Assembly: GCA_025923075.1 (NCBI GenBank)
Contig: JAICGN010000025.1
Location: forward strand, 1 to 48,167
Length of the DNA stretch: 48,167 nt
Source of the DNA: Chitinophagaceae bacterium
GTDB lineage: Bacteria > Bacteroidota > Bacteroidia > Chitinophagales > Chitinophagaceae
Direction: 5' to 3'
Part shown: in pieces, positions 1 through 8,817 of the stretch
Position numbering within the stretch: the stretch's first letter is position 1
How the letters are laid out: every line of letters begins with the position of its first letter
The notes under the pieces: model-generated
Seen by the model: the letters and a program-made list of their open reading frames with translations, nothing else
Database searches by the model: none
Told to the model about the DNA's origin: nothing
Translations under genes and position numbers: made by a program

Positions 1-351
1 CTGCCTGCCGGAACAGATCATCCCTGATTGATTCTTATCATGAGCTTTGTCATGAAATTGTTCAATGAAGTGAATATCTCTTACCCCTGAGTGCAAAAGT
101 GATCTTGCTTTTTCAACTAATTTAAATTCCATTATCCCACCTCCAATCGTACCACATAAATCGCCATCAGCCGACACAGCCATTTTAAATCCTTTACGAC
201 CGGGTGAACTTCCTTCGCTATCCAGCACATACAACAACATTAGATTGATATTTGCGGATAATTTATCAGCTATAAATTCCCAAATATTCAAGCCCCGTAA
301 ATCCCCCGAAGGTGGACTTTGATGACCCTGCTTATCTGAAGCTTTGCTCAC
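1..351 (-). CDS. xdhC: XdhC family protein, N-terminal part (cut by window edge)
   Basis: I translated 117 residues by hand from the minus strand; the C-terminal part lies outside the window. The segment VLDSEGSSPGRKGFKMAVS followed by a GTIGGGIMEFKLVEKA stretch is the typical N-terminal XdhC/CoxI signature. In this family XdhC binds and sulfurates the molybdenum cofactor and delivers it to xanthine dehydrogenase, which fits its place as the last gene of the purine operon containing xdhA and xdhB. The start is a GTG at 349-351; an in-frame TAA lies four codons upstream and no ATG lies between, so GTG is the only reasonable start. It begins 22 bases after the stop of the aldolase gene. Identity is well supported; the missing C-terminal Rossmann half cannot be judged. 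Confidence 0.85.
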   Translation of the reverse strand, partial: MSKASDKQGHQSPPSGDLRGLNIWEFIADKLSANINLMLLYVLDSEGSSPGRKGFKMAVSADGDLCGTIGGGIMEFKLVEKARSLLHSGVRDIHFIEQFHDKAHDKNQSGMICSGRQ

Positions 352-373
352 TGAATTAAGAAATTATTTTTTT

Positions 374-1711
374 CTACTTTTTTCTGTTCTCTAAAATTTT
401 TTTAAATGAGCGGCTGCGAATTTCGTCCAAAGTAAGGCCGGTAGCTAAAACTTCATCTTCCGTGATTGCTCCGCTGTTTAATGCTCTTAAGAAATAATTT
501 AATAATCCCTGCCCGGTTGCTGCATCATCAAATACATCTCCAATTAATGTTGCCCGTGCTGCTTTTTCAACAAATGTTTTTAACCGTTCAACTGCATCAT
601 CATAGCTCTCAAGAAAAAATGCAAAAACTGCTGCATATCGCATTGGGAATTGTGCCGGGTTTAGATCCCAACCCTGGTAAAATCCATTCCACAATGAATG
701 GCGGATATGATCATACCCTTTTTTCCATGCACGATGAACAATGGCTTTATTCTCTTCCATTTGCTTAGCGGTCAACCTATCACCCCGATAAGGCCCAATC
801 GGCATTGTATTCGTTGCGCCGTCACTTAACCAAATGCCGGTGTGAGCCAATGCAACTTTTGTCATATGATGCGCAAAATCACAAACCGGGTGATCCATCT
901 CCTGGTATTTCGCAGTGATGCTGCAACTGGCTGTATAATCATAAGTACCGAAGTGCATCGCAAGGCATCTTCCCTTACTCGCCTTTATGAATTTATATAA
1001 TGGATTTGTTCCATCAATGGCCATAATTGATTGAGTGGTTTCAACCATCATTTCCATTTTTAAACTTCCGTTTTCCATTTTTAATTCTTCCTCCAGTATG
1101 TCAAAGAAAGCGGCAAGTGCTGCCGGTTGTTCGGGTATTGTGACCTTCGGAAGCATTACTATAAAATTTTCCGGCAGCTTTCCATTGGTTTCTTTGATCA
1201 ACGTACTGACGAAAATATCAAGTGTTCTTAACCCCCTCTCCTTCATTTCCTCAGTAAAAGGTTTGATACGGATACCGATAAAAGGGGAAAGTGATTTTTC
1301 TTTCATTCCTCTTGCAACTTCCTTTGCCGCAGTTACAGCTGTCTCATCTTCCTCTTCATTACTGCGATTACCGTAGCCGTCCTCAAAATCAATTCTGAAA
1401 TCTTCAATCGCTTCTTTTTTTAATTTATTGATGACTTTATCAAAGATCTGTTTGCTGAATGCGGGATCATTAAACCCAAATACTTCTCCGAAAATTTTAT
1501 GATCAGGAGCATACGTTTCCAATACTTCTAAAGCTCTTTCCCCTAATGTTCTTACGGAATCATATTTAAACAAATTGGCACCTCCGTATAAAGTATGCAC
1601 AGGTTGTCGTTCGCTTCTATCACCCGGGTAAATTCTTTGAAATGCGGTATTCGCTTCTTTAAGGGTACCAAACAGTTTGTCCTTTTTATTAAGCGGGATC
1701 GTATAGTTCAT
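374..1711 (-). CDS. DUF6986-type HpcH/HpaI (CitE-like) aldolase/lyase of purine operon
   Basis: A 445-residue protein of the phosphoenolpyruvate-binding TIM-barrel superfamily. Visible landmarks are RIDFEDGYG (residues 106-114), VMLPKV (185-190), MMVETTQSIM with the likely metal ligand E224, and HFGTYDYTAS (253-262). This pattern matches the CitE/HpcH group, whose members make or cleave C-C bonds with glyoxylate, oxaloacetate or pyruvate and need Mg2+. It matches what I know as the DUF6986 family, often mis-named phosphoenolpyruvate kinase. It lies 19 bases after the uraD-uraH fusion and ahead of xdhC, inside an operon whose end products are urea and a C2 acid. A role in using glyoxylate or ureidoglycolate is therefore attractive, but that is inference from context only. 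The start ATG (1709-1711) leaves no overlap with its neighbour. Confidence 0.8.
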   Translation of the reverse strand: MNYTIPLNKKDKLFGTLKEANTAFQRIYPGDRSERQPVHTLYGGANLFKYDSVRTLGERALEVLETYAPDHKIFGEVFGFNDPAFSKQIFDKVINKLKKEAIEDFRIDFEDGYGNRSNEEEDETAVTAAKEVARGMKEKSLSPFIGIRIKPFTEEMKERGLRTLDIFVSTLIKETNGKLPENFIVMLPKVTIPEQPAALAAFFDILEEELKMENGSLKMEMMVETTQSIMAIDGTNPLYKFIKASKGRCLAMHFGTYDYTASCSITAKYQEMDHPVCDFAHHMTKVALAHTGIWLSDGATNTMPIGPYRGDRLTAKQMEENKAIVHRAWKKGYDHIRHSLWNGFYQGWDLNPAQFPMRYAAVFAFFLESYDDAVERLKTFVEKAARATLIGDVFDDAATGQGLLNYFLRALNSGAITEDEVLATGLTLDEIRSRSFKKILENRKK

Positions 1712-1730
1712 ACGGAAAGTTTAATCGTTA

Positions 1731-2573
1731 TCAACTTCCACGATATGTGGAATATCCAAATGGGCTTATCAATAATGGTACATGATAGTGGCTATCATCA
1801 GAAATCATAAATTGAATTTCTACCATCGGATAAAAGGTTTTTATACTTTTTGCAGAATAATAGATCCCGGTTTCGAAAACTAATTTGTAAACGCCCGGTT
1901 GCAATTTCTTATCAGGTGGTAATAGATCAACTATTCTTCCATCACGGTTGGTAATTCCTTGTGCAATTGTCGCATACCCATGAGTATGCAATTGCTGAAG
2001 CATGATGCTAATATCATTCCCGGGTTTACCCGCAGTTGTATCAAGCACATGTGTGGTTATCTGACTCATTTTTACAAATTGAAGGTCTTCTAAAAGTTCG
2101 TTAAATCGGATCAATGTGATCTTATGTTGTTCACCCATTGCTATTGTTAATTCATCATCGATAGTATTCTTTAATCTATCCTTCAGCAAACGCAACATCT
2201 CTTCAGCTGATTTACCCGTCGCACATACGATAAAAATAAATCCAAATTTCCTTTCATAATCCTTATTCGCTTTTGCCAGGGCATCAATTGTTTCCTGAGT
2301 TGCTGAGGCCACACCCGCCTGCTCTTTCCCTGCAAATTTTTCAGTTAACCTTTTCTTATCCCCTATTTTAGGATGATGGCTGAATGATTCCAGCCAATCA
2401 TTTTTGTCACACGCTTCATACCATACCTCTCTTGCTTTTTCAATCAGCGTTTCCTGCGATCCAAAAGGAAATGTTTGCATCAATAATGAAACCCAATTCC
2501 GGGACCCGCAACAACTAAACAACTCCTTAGCGGCAGTATCCCTGTCTAATTTATTAAAATCCGTTAGCGTCAT
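1731..2573 (-). CDS. Bifunctional OHCU decarboxylase / 5-hydroxyisourate hydrolase (UraD-UraH fusion)
   Basis: A 280-residue fusion that converts 5-hydroxyisourate to OHCU and then to S-allantoin. The N-terminal domain (about 1-165) is UraD: it has FSHHPKIGD with catalytic His67, the EQAG motif at 84-87, and the FGFIFIVCATGKSAEEML helix near 110-127. The C-terminal domain (about 168-280) is the transthyretin-like UraH: THVLDTTAGKPG with His175, NRDGRI with Arg213, and the family-defining terminus ending YSTYRGS. The domain order is that of plant allantoin synthase. Each domain is full length and all catalytic positions I can identify are present, so both activities are expected. It starts three bases after the puuD stop, suggesting translational coupling with the enzyme that makes its unstable substrate. 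No peroxisomal or secretion signal is visible, so it should be cytosolic. Confidence 0.93.
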   Translation of the reverse strand: MTLTDFNKLDRDTAAKELFSCCGSRNWVSLLMQTFPFGSQETLIEKAREVWYEACDKNDWLESFSHHPKIGDKKRLTEKFAGKEQAGVASATQETIDALAKANKDYERKFGFIFIVCATGKSAEEMLRLLKDRLKNTIDDELTIAMGEQHKITLIRFNELLEDLQFVKMSQITTHVLDTTAGKPGNDISIMLQQLHTHGYATIAQGITNRDGRIVDLLPPDKKLQPGVYKLVFETGIYYSAKSIKTFYPMVEIQFMISDDSHYHVPLLISPFGYSTYRGS

Positions 2574-2576
2574 AAA

Positions 2577-4004
2577 CTATTTTATTGATGCTCCCTGCTC
2601 GATCCAGCACCGAAGCAGATCTCTTTCTGCTTCAGTCATATTCGTTTTATTATTCTGGGGCATTGTCTTTGTCAATACTGTCCTTTGCATAATCAACTCT
2701 ACTTTCTTTACAATATCATTCGGCGTGTCATACGTTACTCCATTGGGTGCCACTTTATAAACATCATCAGTTGGCTTTGTGGAATGACAACTTATACAGC
2801 GATCCTGGATGATCGTATTTATCCGGGCAAAACTTACGGAAGATTTACATGCATTCGGATTAGCTGCCGGAGCAGAAACAAAACAAGCCGCTAACAATAT
2901 GAGAACTGACACCGGCATTACCCACACACTTTGCTGTTTCTTTTCCCTTAGATTAAGATAGTGTTTCACTCCCGCGGCTCCCAAGGAAATAATCGCAAGT
3001 ACCAGCCATGGATGTTCATATCCGAATGTTGAGGGAAAATGATTACTCACCATAACAAATAACACAGGCAATGTGAAATAATTGTTGTGGAGTGAACGAG
3101 CCAGTGCATTTTTTCCCAACTGGGGATCAAGCGCTCTATTTTCTTTCGCAGCCTTTACCATTGCCTTCTGCGAAGGGATTATCACAAAGAAAACATTTGC
3201 TACCATAATACTTCCGATCATTGCCCCGAAATGGATATACGCAGCCCGGCTGCTAAAAACCTGTGTATAGAAATATGCAAAACCAGCCAGTAATGCAAAG
3301 CCAAGAGTCGCAAACAACAATGGTTTTCTAATTATTGGTGATTTACAAAGCAGATCATAAATTATCCATGCAATAATAAAAGAACCGATGCCAATACTTA
3401 TAGCTACCGTAGGACTTATATCTAAAACATTCTTATCAATTAATAATGCTGAAGTATTAAAATAATAAACCACAAACAATAAACCGAGACCTGAGAGCCA
3501 GGTAAAATAAGCTTCATATTTAAACCAATGCAAATGCTTGGGCATTGTTTTAGGCGCCACTTTATATTTTTCGAGATAATAAAAACCGCCACCATGAACG
3601 GCCCAAAGATTTCCAGCGAGCTCATCTCTTACATTTTCCGTCCTGTTGAGTGCATTTTCAAGAAAAACAAAATAAAACGAAGCTCCTATCCATGCGATGC
3701 CAAATGTGAAATGCATAACACGGATAATAATATTGAGCCACTCCATCAAATGACTTTCCCGCGGAGTTCCTTTCACTAATAAATAAGTATTCCCTACTAT
3801 TGCAAGTATAACAAGTACAATTCCTGCATAAATAAAATTCTGCGTTGTATTTATCTTCTCTTGCTGTTTCTCTTCATCGGTTGAAGGAGTATGTTTGATA
3901 ATGGCGGGAATTCTATAAGACATTATCGTCAGCATCACCAATATAACCGCAAGTATTCCATATAGTACAATATGTAGAACCATTATTGTTTCAAATCTTT
4001 CCAA
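2577..4004 (-). CDS. puuD: Membrane urate oxidase (urate hydroxylase) PuuD with C-terminal cytochrome c domain
   Basis: A 475-residue integral membrane protein. About eight hydrophobic helices fill residues 8-375 (for example 8-30, 58-76, 92-115, 168-186, 200-219, 228-250, 255-276, 332-348, 362-382). The C-terminal 90 residues form a small c-type cytochrome with the haem motif CISCH (403-407) and a likely axial Met in TMPQNN (M449). This is the PuuD architecture, in which urate is oxidised to 5-hydroxyisourate and electrons pass to the cytochrome c, not to oxygen with H2O2 formation. The haem domain is expected on the periplasmic side. The start overlaps the allantoicase 3' end by 14 bases. 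It supplies the substrate of the UraD-UraH fusion just downstream. No soluble uricase gene is visible in the window. Confidence 0.92.
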   Translation of the reverse strand: MERFETIMVLHIVLYGILAVILVMLTIMSYRIPAIIKHTPSTDEEKQQEKINTTQNFIYAGIVLVILAIVGNTYLLVKGTPRESHLMEWLNIIIRVMHFTFGIAWIGASFYFVFLENALNRTENVRDELAGNLWAVHGGGFYYLEKYKVAPKTMPKHLHWFKYEAYFTWLSGLGLLFVVYYFNTSALLIDKNVLDISPTVAISIGIGSFIIAWIIYDLLCKSPIIRKPLLFATLGFALLAGFAYFYTQVFSSRAAYIHFGAMIGSIMVANVFFVIIPSQKAMVKAAKENRALDPQLGKNALARSLHNNYFTLPVLFVMVSNHFPSTFGYEHPWLVLAIISLGAAGVKHYLNLREKKQQSVWVMPVSVLILLAACFVSAPAANPNACKSSVSFARINTIIQDRCISCHSTKPTDDVYKVAPNGVTYDTPNDIVKKVELIMQRTVLTKTMPQNNKTNMTEAERDLLRCWIEQGASIK

Positions 4005-5025
4005 ATAGTCTTAGCCTGCTTACACCTCCGTCAGGAAAAATATTCAATCGTACATGGCTGACGGGTGTATGTTTGTTTATTTCATTTATAAACTCATGTT
4101 CACGATCCGCACTAAGTTTTTGAGGGGATAAAAGCATTTCCCATTTTGCTTTATTTTCAATTACCGGGTTATCATCAGTGCTATAACATGCTTCAATGGA
4201 ACAGCCATCAGGATAATTGCCCTTGAAATGGCAGGTGTCAACTATTACTCTCTCTATCGTCCCAATATGCGCAAGCTTTACGATCACCCAATCACGGTTG
4301 TTCGGTGTACGATTCCTTTTTGTTTCCCAACCATCGCCCATATTAACGCCGCGGCCCGGCATTATGAGGTTGTTCATAGAACTAAAGAACATATCATTAC
4401 ATAGTAATGCTTTTCCTCCATTGATGGCGGCTGCCAGGTCGATCTCTTCATTTTTATTTTGACTACTCCAATCTTTATAAACGTTTCCGTACACCTTTAA
4501 TCTTGCTATTCCTCCATCCGGATAAATATGGAGTCGCAGATGAGTAAATAATTCGTCACTACTACTTAAATAGAAATTTTGTGAACCGGCGTCCAAAGGT
4601 GATTTGGGTAAAATTTCTTTCCATAAGACTTTATCCCACCCGACAGCTATCGGTTCTGTACCGAATGATGGATTATTTATATAAGCAGCTTCAATAGATG
4701 CATGTGGAGGATGATTGCCAAGAAAAAAATTGGTATCGATATCAAAGCCAGTTATTTTTCCGCTTGTTGCCAACCGGATAACTGCCCAATCATGACCCGG
4801 AATTCTTTTACGCCGGCTTTCCCATCCGTCCATCCATTTCCCTCGATCAGTATATTTATCAGGAATAAAAATGCCACGGCCAGGCTTTATAAGATTTTCT
4901 TTTACTGCAAAAAAGTCATCAGTAGCATACAAGACTTTTCCTCCCAATCTTTCTGCGGCCAGATCGGTAAGCAGGGTATATGAAGGCTGTTCTTTGATTA
5001 TTTCTCTTGCTTTCTCAAAAGCCAT
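3991..5025 (-). CDS. alc: Allantoicase
   Basis: A 344-residue cytosolic enzyme that hydrolyses allantoate to ureidoglycolate and urea. The protein shows the internal duplication typical of the family: repeat 1 (about 15-175) contains GRGIFIPDKY, a DGWESRRKR segment and HDWAVIRLATSG, and repeat 2 (about 190-344) contains GRGVNMGDGWETKRNR and RDWVIVKLAHIG. Each repeat ends in an LRLHIYPDGG or VRLNIFPDGG strand with IARLKVYG/VSRLRLFG, the jelly-roll signature of allantoicase. Length fits the family (about 330-350). It overlaps the allB 3' end by 28 bases and puuD by 14 bases, a tightly packed arrangement that points to one transcript. No ureidoglycolate lyase or hydrolase follows in the visible part of the operon. 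Confidence 0.92.
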   Translation of the reverse strand: MAFEKAREIIKEQPSYTLLTDLAAERLGGKVLYATDDFFAVKENLIKPGRGIFIPDKYTDRGKWMDGWESRRKRIPGHDWAVIRLATSGKITGFDIDTNFFLGNHPPHASIEAAYINNPSFGTEPIAVGWDKVLWKEILPKSPLDAGSQNFYLSSSDELFTHLRLHIYPDGGIARLKVYGNVYKDWSSQNKNEEIDLAAAINGGKALLCNDMFFSSMNNLIMPGRGVNMGDGWETKRNRTPNNRDWVIVKLAHIGTIERVIVDTCHFKGNYPDGCSIEACYSTDDNPVIENKAKWEMLLSPQKLSADREHEFINEINKHTPVSHVRLNIFPDGGVSRLRLFGKI

Positions 5026-6341
5026 TTGCCTTTGTTTTGATTGATGACCTGGCCTTCCTGAAACACCGTTTCGCCATTTACAATTGTCTGTTGAATCATT
5101 CCAAAAAGCTCTTCACCAATATAAGGACTTATTTTATGCCTGAATAAAATATCTTCTTCACTTATTTTTCTTTTTTCATCAGGATCCCAGATCACGAGAT
5201 CTGCATAATTACCTGCGTTGATCTCACCTCTATTCCTTTCATTAATAAACTCAGCAGGCTGTGCAGTAATTAATGGAATGAATTCTTCCAATGTCATATT
5301 CTCTTTTAAAGCAGTCCACGACGCAGGCAATAAGAACTGTAAACCCGCAATACCTCCCCATGCTTTCATCAAATTACCGGTTTCGATTTCTTTTATAGAA
5401 GGCGAAGCAGGCGAATGATCCGAAGCAATAAAATCCAAAATTTCATTTTGCAAAGCTTTCTTTAATAAGTCATTGTTTTTCTTATCCCGAATTGGTGGTG
5501 CACATTTATAAACAGAACGTGCATCCGGAATACCTTCTGCATTGAAGTAGATATAATGCGGGCAAGTCTCCGCAGTGACAGGCAACCCCTCGTGTTTTGC
5601 TTTTTCGATTTTTTTCAATGACTCCGCAGATGAGACGTGAACAATATGTACCCTGCAATTATGCTTACGGCAAAGCTTGATCATCAATTCGATTGCATCA
5701 CTTTCCCATTGTTTAGGACGACTAGCTAAAAAATGTTTATAGCTTGTTGGATTATTTTCAAACCCGACAGCTACCGGGTCGCTAGCAACTGCCTTATCAA
5801 AAATCTCGCAGTGCACGAGCAGGGGAATATTATGCTTTGCAATTATCGGCATAGCTTTATCCAGATCTTTTTCTGTTACATTTGGAAATTCCTCAATTCC
5901 TGAGTATGTAAGAAAACATTTTATTCCAAGAACGCCTGCATCTATCAGCTCTTCCAGATGTGATGAACTACCCGGAATAAGACCACCATAAAACCCACAA
6001 TTGACATGCAATTGGCTTACCGAAGCAAATAGCTTGTCATTGAAGGCTCTCAAACCGATAGTAACAGGAATTGAGTTTAGCGGCATATCAACAATTGTAG
6101 TAATGCCGCCGGCTGCTGCAGCTTTTGTGGCTGTATCAAAACCTTCCCAATCGGAGCGACCGGGTTCATTAATATGTACATGAACATCAATGAGGCCGGG
6201 CATCAAAATACTATCACCAACGTCTTCCGCATCTTCCTGTTTTTTATAGTCAACGTCCGCAATAATATCGTTTTCAATACTGATTGTCGCTGGTTGAAGT
6301 TTATTCTCAACCCAGCATTGGTTACTGTATATCTTTCTCAT
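4998..6341 (-). CDS. allB: Allantoinase
   Basis: A 447-residue amidohydrolase that opens allantoin to allantoate. The binuclear metal site is visible: DVHVHINEPG (His54, His56), the carbamylated Lys in GIKCFLTYSG (Lys141), His177 in LLVHCE, His235 in VHIVHVSSAE and Asp308 in IASDHSP. The HINEPGRSDWEGF and MPLNSIP segments are typical of allantoinase and distinguish it from dihydroorotase and dihydropyrimidinase, and the operon (allantoicase next, urate enzymes beyond) agrees. Upstream there is a 153-base gap to xdhB that holds an imperfect inverted repeat, the only sizeable break in the purine operon. Length is normal for the family. Confidence 0.93.
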   Translation of the reverse strand: MRKIYSNQCWVENKLQPATISIENDIIADVDYKKQEDAEDVGDSILMPGLIDVHVHINEPGRSDWEGFDTATKAAAAGGITTIVDMPLNSIPVTIGLRAFNDKLFASVSQLHVNCGFYGGLIPGSSSHLEELIDAGVLGIKCFLTYSGIEEFPNVTEKDLDKAMPIIAKHNIPLLVHCEIFDKAVASDPVAVGFENNPTSYKHFLASRPKQWESDAIELMIKLCRKHNCRVHIVHVSSAESLKKIEKAKHEGLPVTAETCPHYIYFNAEGIPDARSVYKCAPPIRDKKNNDLLKKALQNEILDFIASDHSPASPSIKEIETGNLMKAWGGIAGLQFLLPASWTALKENMTLEEFIPLITAQPAEFINERNRGEINAGNYADLVIWDPDEKRKISEEDILFRHKISPYIGEELFGMIQQTIVNGETVFQEGQVINQNKGKWLLRKQEK

Positions 6342-6378
6342 TTATTCAATTTTATAATTTATTATGAAAGTATCAAGT

Positions 6379-6473
6379 TAGACGCGAGACGTCAGACGTG
6401 AGATGTGAGATGTGAGACGCGAGAATGTATTTACCAGGCTTTCACGTTTCACTTCTTACATTTCACGACGTCG
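6379..6473. repeat. Imperfect inverted repeat of GAGACGTGAGAT-like units between xdhB and allB
   Basis: Positions 6379-6424 contain repeated short units (GACGCGAGAC, GACGTGAGAT, GTGAGATGTGAGACG). Positions 6440-6473 read TTTCACGTTTCACTTC and onward to TTTCACGACGTC, which is close to the reverse complement of the left arm. The two arms, separated by about 15 bases, could fold into a long imperfect hairpin in RNA. It resembles the GTGAGACGTGAGA-type intergenic repeats seen in many Bacteroidota genomes. It lies inside the purine operon, so it may act as an internal processing site or attenuator; that is inference. Confidence 0.6.
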
Positions 6474-6494
6474 GACACGGCCCCCGCCCGGCCA

Positions 6495-8813
6495 CTACAT
6501 ACTATACAAACCCATCAAAACCTTTTCAGGAGTGATAGGTGCATTGTATTTGATCGTTGATCCCGGATTAAATGCAAGTACGGCATTACGAATGGCAAAG
6601 AAAGCACCGATACCATACATCAAGGGCGGTTCACCAACTGCTTTCGATTTAAGAATTGCCAAATTGTTCTTATCTGTATTCAGGAAATGCACTGTAAGAT
6701 CTTTAGGGACAGAATAAATATCGGGAATTTTATAAGTACTGAGTGCATTGCTAAGCAATGTGCCCTCCTCGTTATATACAACTTCTTCCATCGTCATCCA
6801 TCCAATGCCCTGTACAATGCCACCTTCGCACTGACCCAGGTCGACTAAATGATTAATGCTTGAACCTGCATCGTGGACGGCATGCACGGAATCGATCTCA
6901 TATATTCCGCGAAGGCAATCAACCGTTGTAGTAATAATAGCGGTGCCATAAACATGGTAGGCAAATGGATGACCTTTTTCAATTGTTTTGTCAAAGTGAA
7001 TAACCGGAGTAGCATAATGGCCTTTTGCACTCAGGTTGATCCTTTTCATGAAGACCTGCTGAATTAAGTTTTTCCAGGTATAAACAGTAGGCTCATCGTT
7101 AATATAAACCCGTTCATCCTTTACCTCAACGATACTTTCAATATTGCTGGCTATTTCTGTTTTTATGAATGAGTGGAGCCGTTCATTGATCTGGTTACAT
7201 GCATGCAATAGTGCCTTGCCATTCAAATCAGCCGTAGAACTTGCTGCTGAAGGTGAAGTATTGGCAACTCTTGTTGTGTTGGTTGTCTCTAATTTTATTT
7301 TATCAGTTGAAATGCCAAGTGTCTTTGCGGCAACCTGTATCAGTTTAGAATTTACCCCCTGGCCCATTTCCACTGCACCACTACTTACACCGACTGAGCC
7401 ATCGGAATATACATGGACCAACGCCCGTGCATGATTCATCATTGTATTGGTAAATGAAATACCAAAACAAACCGGCATCAATGCCATTCCCTTTTTTACA
7501 AATTCATTCTGTTTGTTGAAAGCATCAATATCCTCTTTGATCGCTTCGATATCATATTTACTTATTACTTCGTCCCAGCAAGTTTTTGCTTCACTGTTTT
7601 TAATGATTTGGCCATAGGGCAGCTCATGGCCATCGTCCAGCATGTTTTTTCGTTGAATCACTGAAGCATCAATACCTAAATATTTTGCCGCGTGATCAAT
7701 TGCGGACTCAATCACAAACATGCCTTGCGGACCGCCAAAACCACGGAACGCTGTATTAGGCGGCAAATTGGTTTTACATGAATGAGCAGTTGCCGTTACG
7801 TTCGGGATAAAATAGCTATTAGTGCAATGAAATAATGTACGTTCTAATATTGCCGGTGACAGATCTGCGGCGGCTCCTCCGTTTTGATAGAATGTTACTT
7901 CGTAAGCAATTATATTATAATCCTCATCCAGTCCAATTTTATAATCACTGCTATAGGGGTTTCGTTTGCCAGTCATCCGCATATCTTCCATGCGATGAAG
8001 AATACATTTTGCAGGTCGTTTTAAAATATAAGCAACTAATGCAGTCATTGCTCCCCATGCCGATGCCTGGTCTTCCTTACCTCCAAAACCACCCCCGAGC
8101 CTGCTTACATCAACTTCGATCTTATTCATACCAACTCCTAAGACTCTTGCTGTAGTTCGTTGCACCTGTGTAGGACCCTGGGTGCTGGAAAATATTTTTA
8201 CACTGTCATGCTCGGTTGGATACGCATAAGCTCCCTGGGTTTCCAGGTACAAATGTTCCTGCCCATTGGTTTCAGTGCCGCCTTCAAAAACATATTTGCA
8301 TCGGGCAAAAGCCGATGAAGAGTCCCCTATTTTAAATTTTCTTGAAGGCGACAATAATTTGTTTTGAGAAAAAGCAACCCGTGGATCTGTAATGACAGGC
8401 AAGGCGTCAATTTCGATTTTTATTTTAGTCAACGCATCTTCAGCAGCATCTTCATTCTCCGCTGCAACAACTAATATAGGTTGACCGCAAAAATGCACCT
8501 CGTTCTCTGCAAGTAAAGGTTCATCGGCAATGATGCCCCCGATCTGGTTTTCCCCGGGAATATCTTTATACGAAAAGATCTTTATTACTCCTTCCGTTTT
8601 TTCAGCATCTGCAAATTCCATCTTTGATATCGTACCATGCGCGACAGGTGAATCAAGAATTTTAAGTACCAACAGTCCCTCCATTGCCGGAATATCATCT
8701 ACATAGATCGATCTCCCCGTAACATGCCCGGGTGCATCAGCATTGAGACCCCCAATCCCTGAACGGGAGTCCTGAAACCGTTTAATATTTTTATTTTTTT
8801 CGTCTAAAAGCAT
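6495..8813 (-). CDS. xdhB: Xanthine dehydrogenase, molybdopterin-binding large subunit
   Basis: A 772-residue molybdenum hydroxylase subunit that oxidises hypoxanthine and xanthine to urate together with the FeS/FAD subunit encoded just upstream. Molybdopterin-contact motifs are in the expected order: GQEHLYLETQGA (near 185), GGGFGGKE (near 240), TAFRGFGGPQGMF (near 355), GAVEMGQGVNSKL (near 480) and the catalytic glutamate E728 in KAVGEPPLMYG near the C-terminus. The N-terminal a/b hammerhead (GRSIYVDDIPAMEG) is complete. Length matches bacterial XdhB proteins. The gene begins four bases after the xdhA stop, consistent with equal production of the two subunits. Its C-terminus runs to within a GC-rich intergenic stretch before allB. 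Confidence 0.94.
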   Translation of the reverse strand: MLLDEKNKNIKRFQDSRSGIGGLNADAPGHVTGRSIYVDDIPAMEGLLVLKILDSPVAHGTISKMEFADAEKTEGVIKIFSYKDIPGENQIGGIIADEPLLAENEVHFCGQPILVVAAENEDAAEDALTKIKIEIDALPVITDPRVAFSQNKLLSPSRKFKIGDSSSAFARCKYVFEGGTETNGQEHLYLETQGAYAYPTEHDSVKIFSSTQGPTQVQRTTARVLGVGMNKIEVDVSRLGGGFGGKEDQASAWGAMTALVAYILKRPAKCILHRMEDMRMTGKRNPYSSDYKIGLDEDYNIIAYEVTFYQNGGAAADLSPAILERTLFHCTNSYFIPNVTATAHSCKTNLPPNTAFRGFGGPQGMFVIESAIDHAAKYLGIDASVIQRKNMLDDGHELPYGQIIKNSEAKTCWDEVISKYDIEAIKEDIDAFNKQNEFVKKGMALMPVCFGISFTNTMMNHARALVHVYSDGSVGVSSGAVEMGQGVNSKLIQVAAKTLGISTDKIKLETTNTTRVANTSPSAASSTADLNGKALLHACNQINERLHSFIKTEIASNIESIVEVKDERVYINDEPTVYTWKNLIQQVFMKRINLSAKGHYATPVIHFDKTIEKGHPFAYHVYGTAIITTTVDCLRGIYEIDSVHAVHDAGSSINHLVDLGQCEGGIVQGIGWMTMEEVVYNEEGTLLSNALSTYKIPDIYSVPKDLTVHFLNTDKNNLAILKSKAVGEPPLMYGIGAFFAIRNAVLAFNPGSTIKYNAPITPEKVLMGLYSM

Positions 8814-8817
8814 AGAC

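Noticed and set aside
1-11. CTGCCTGCCGG at the window edge as another LPAGRQ-type palindrome
   Set aside because: Only half of the palindrome is inside the window and the residues fit XdhC, so it cannot be decided.
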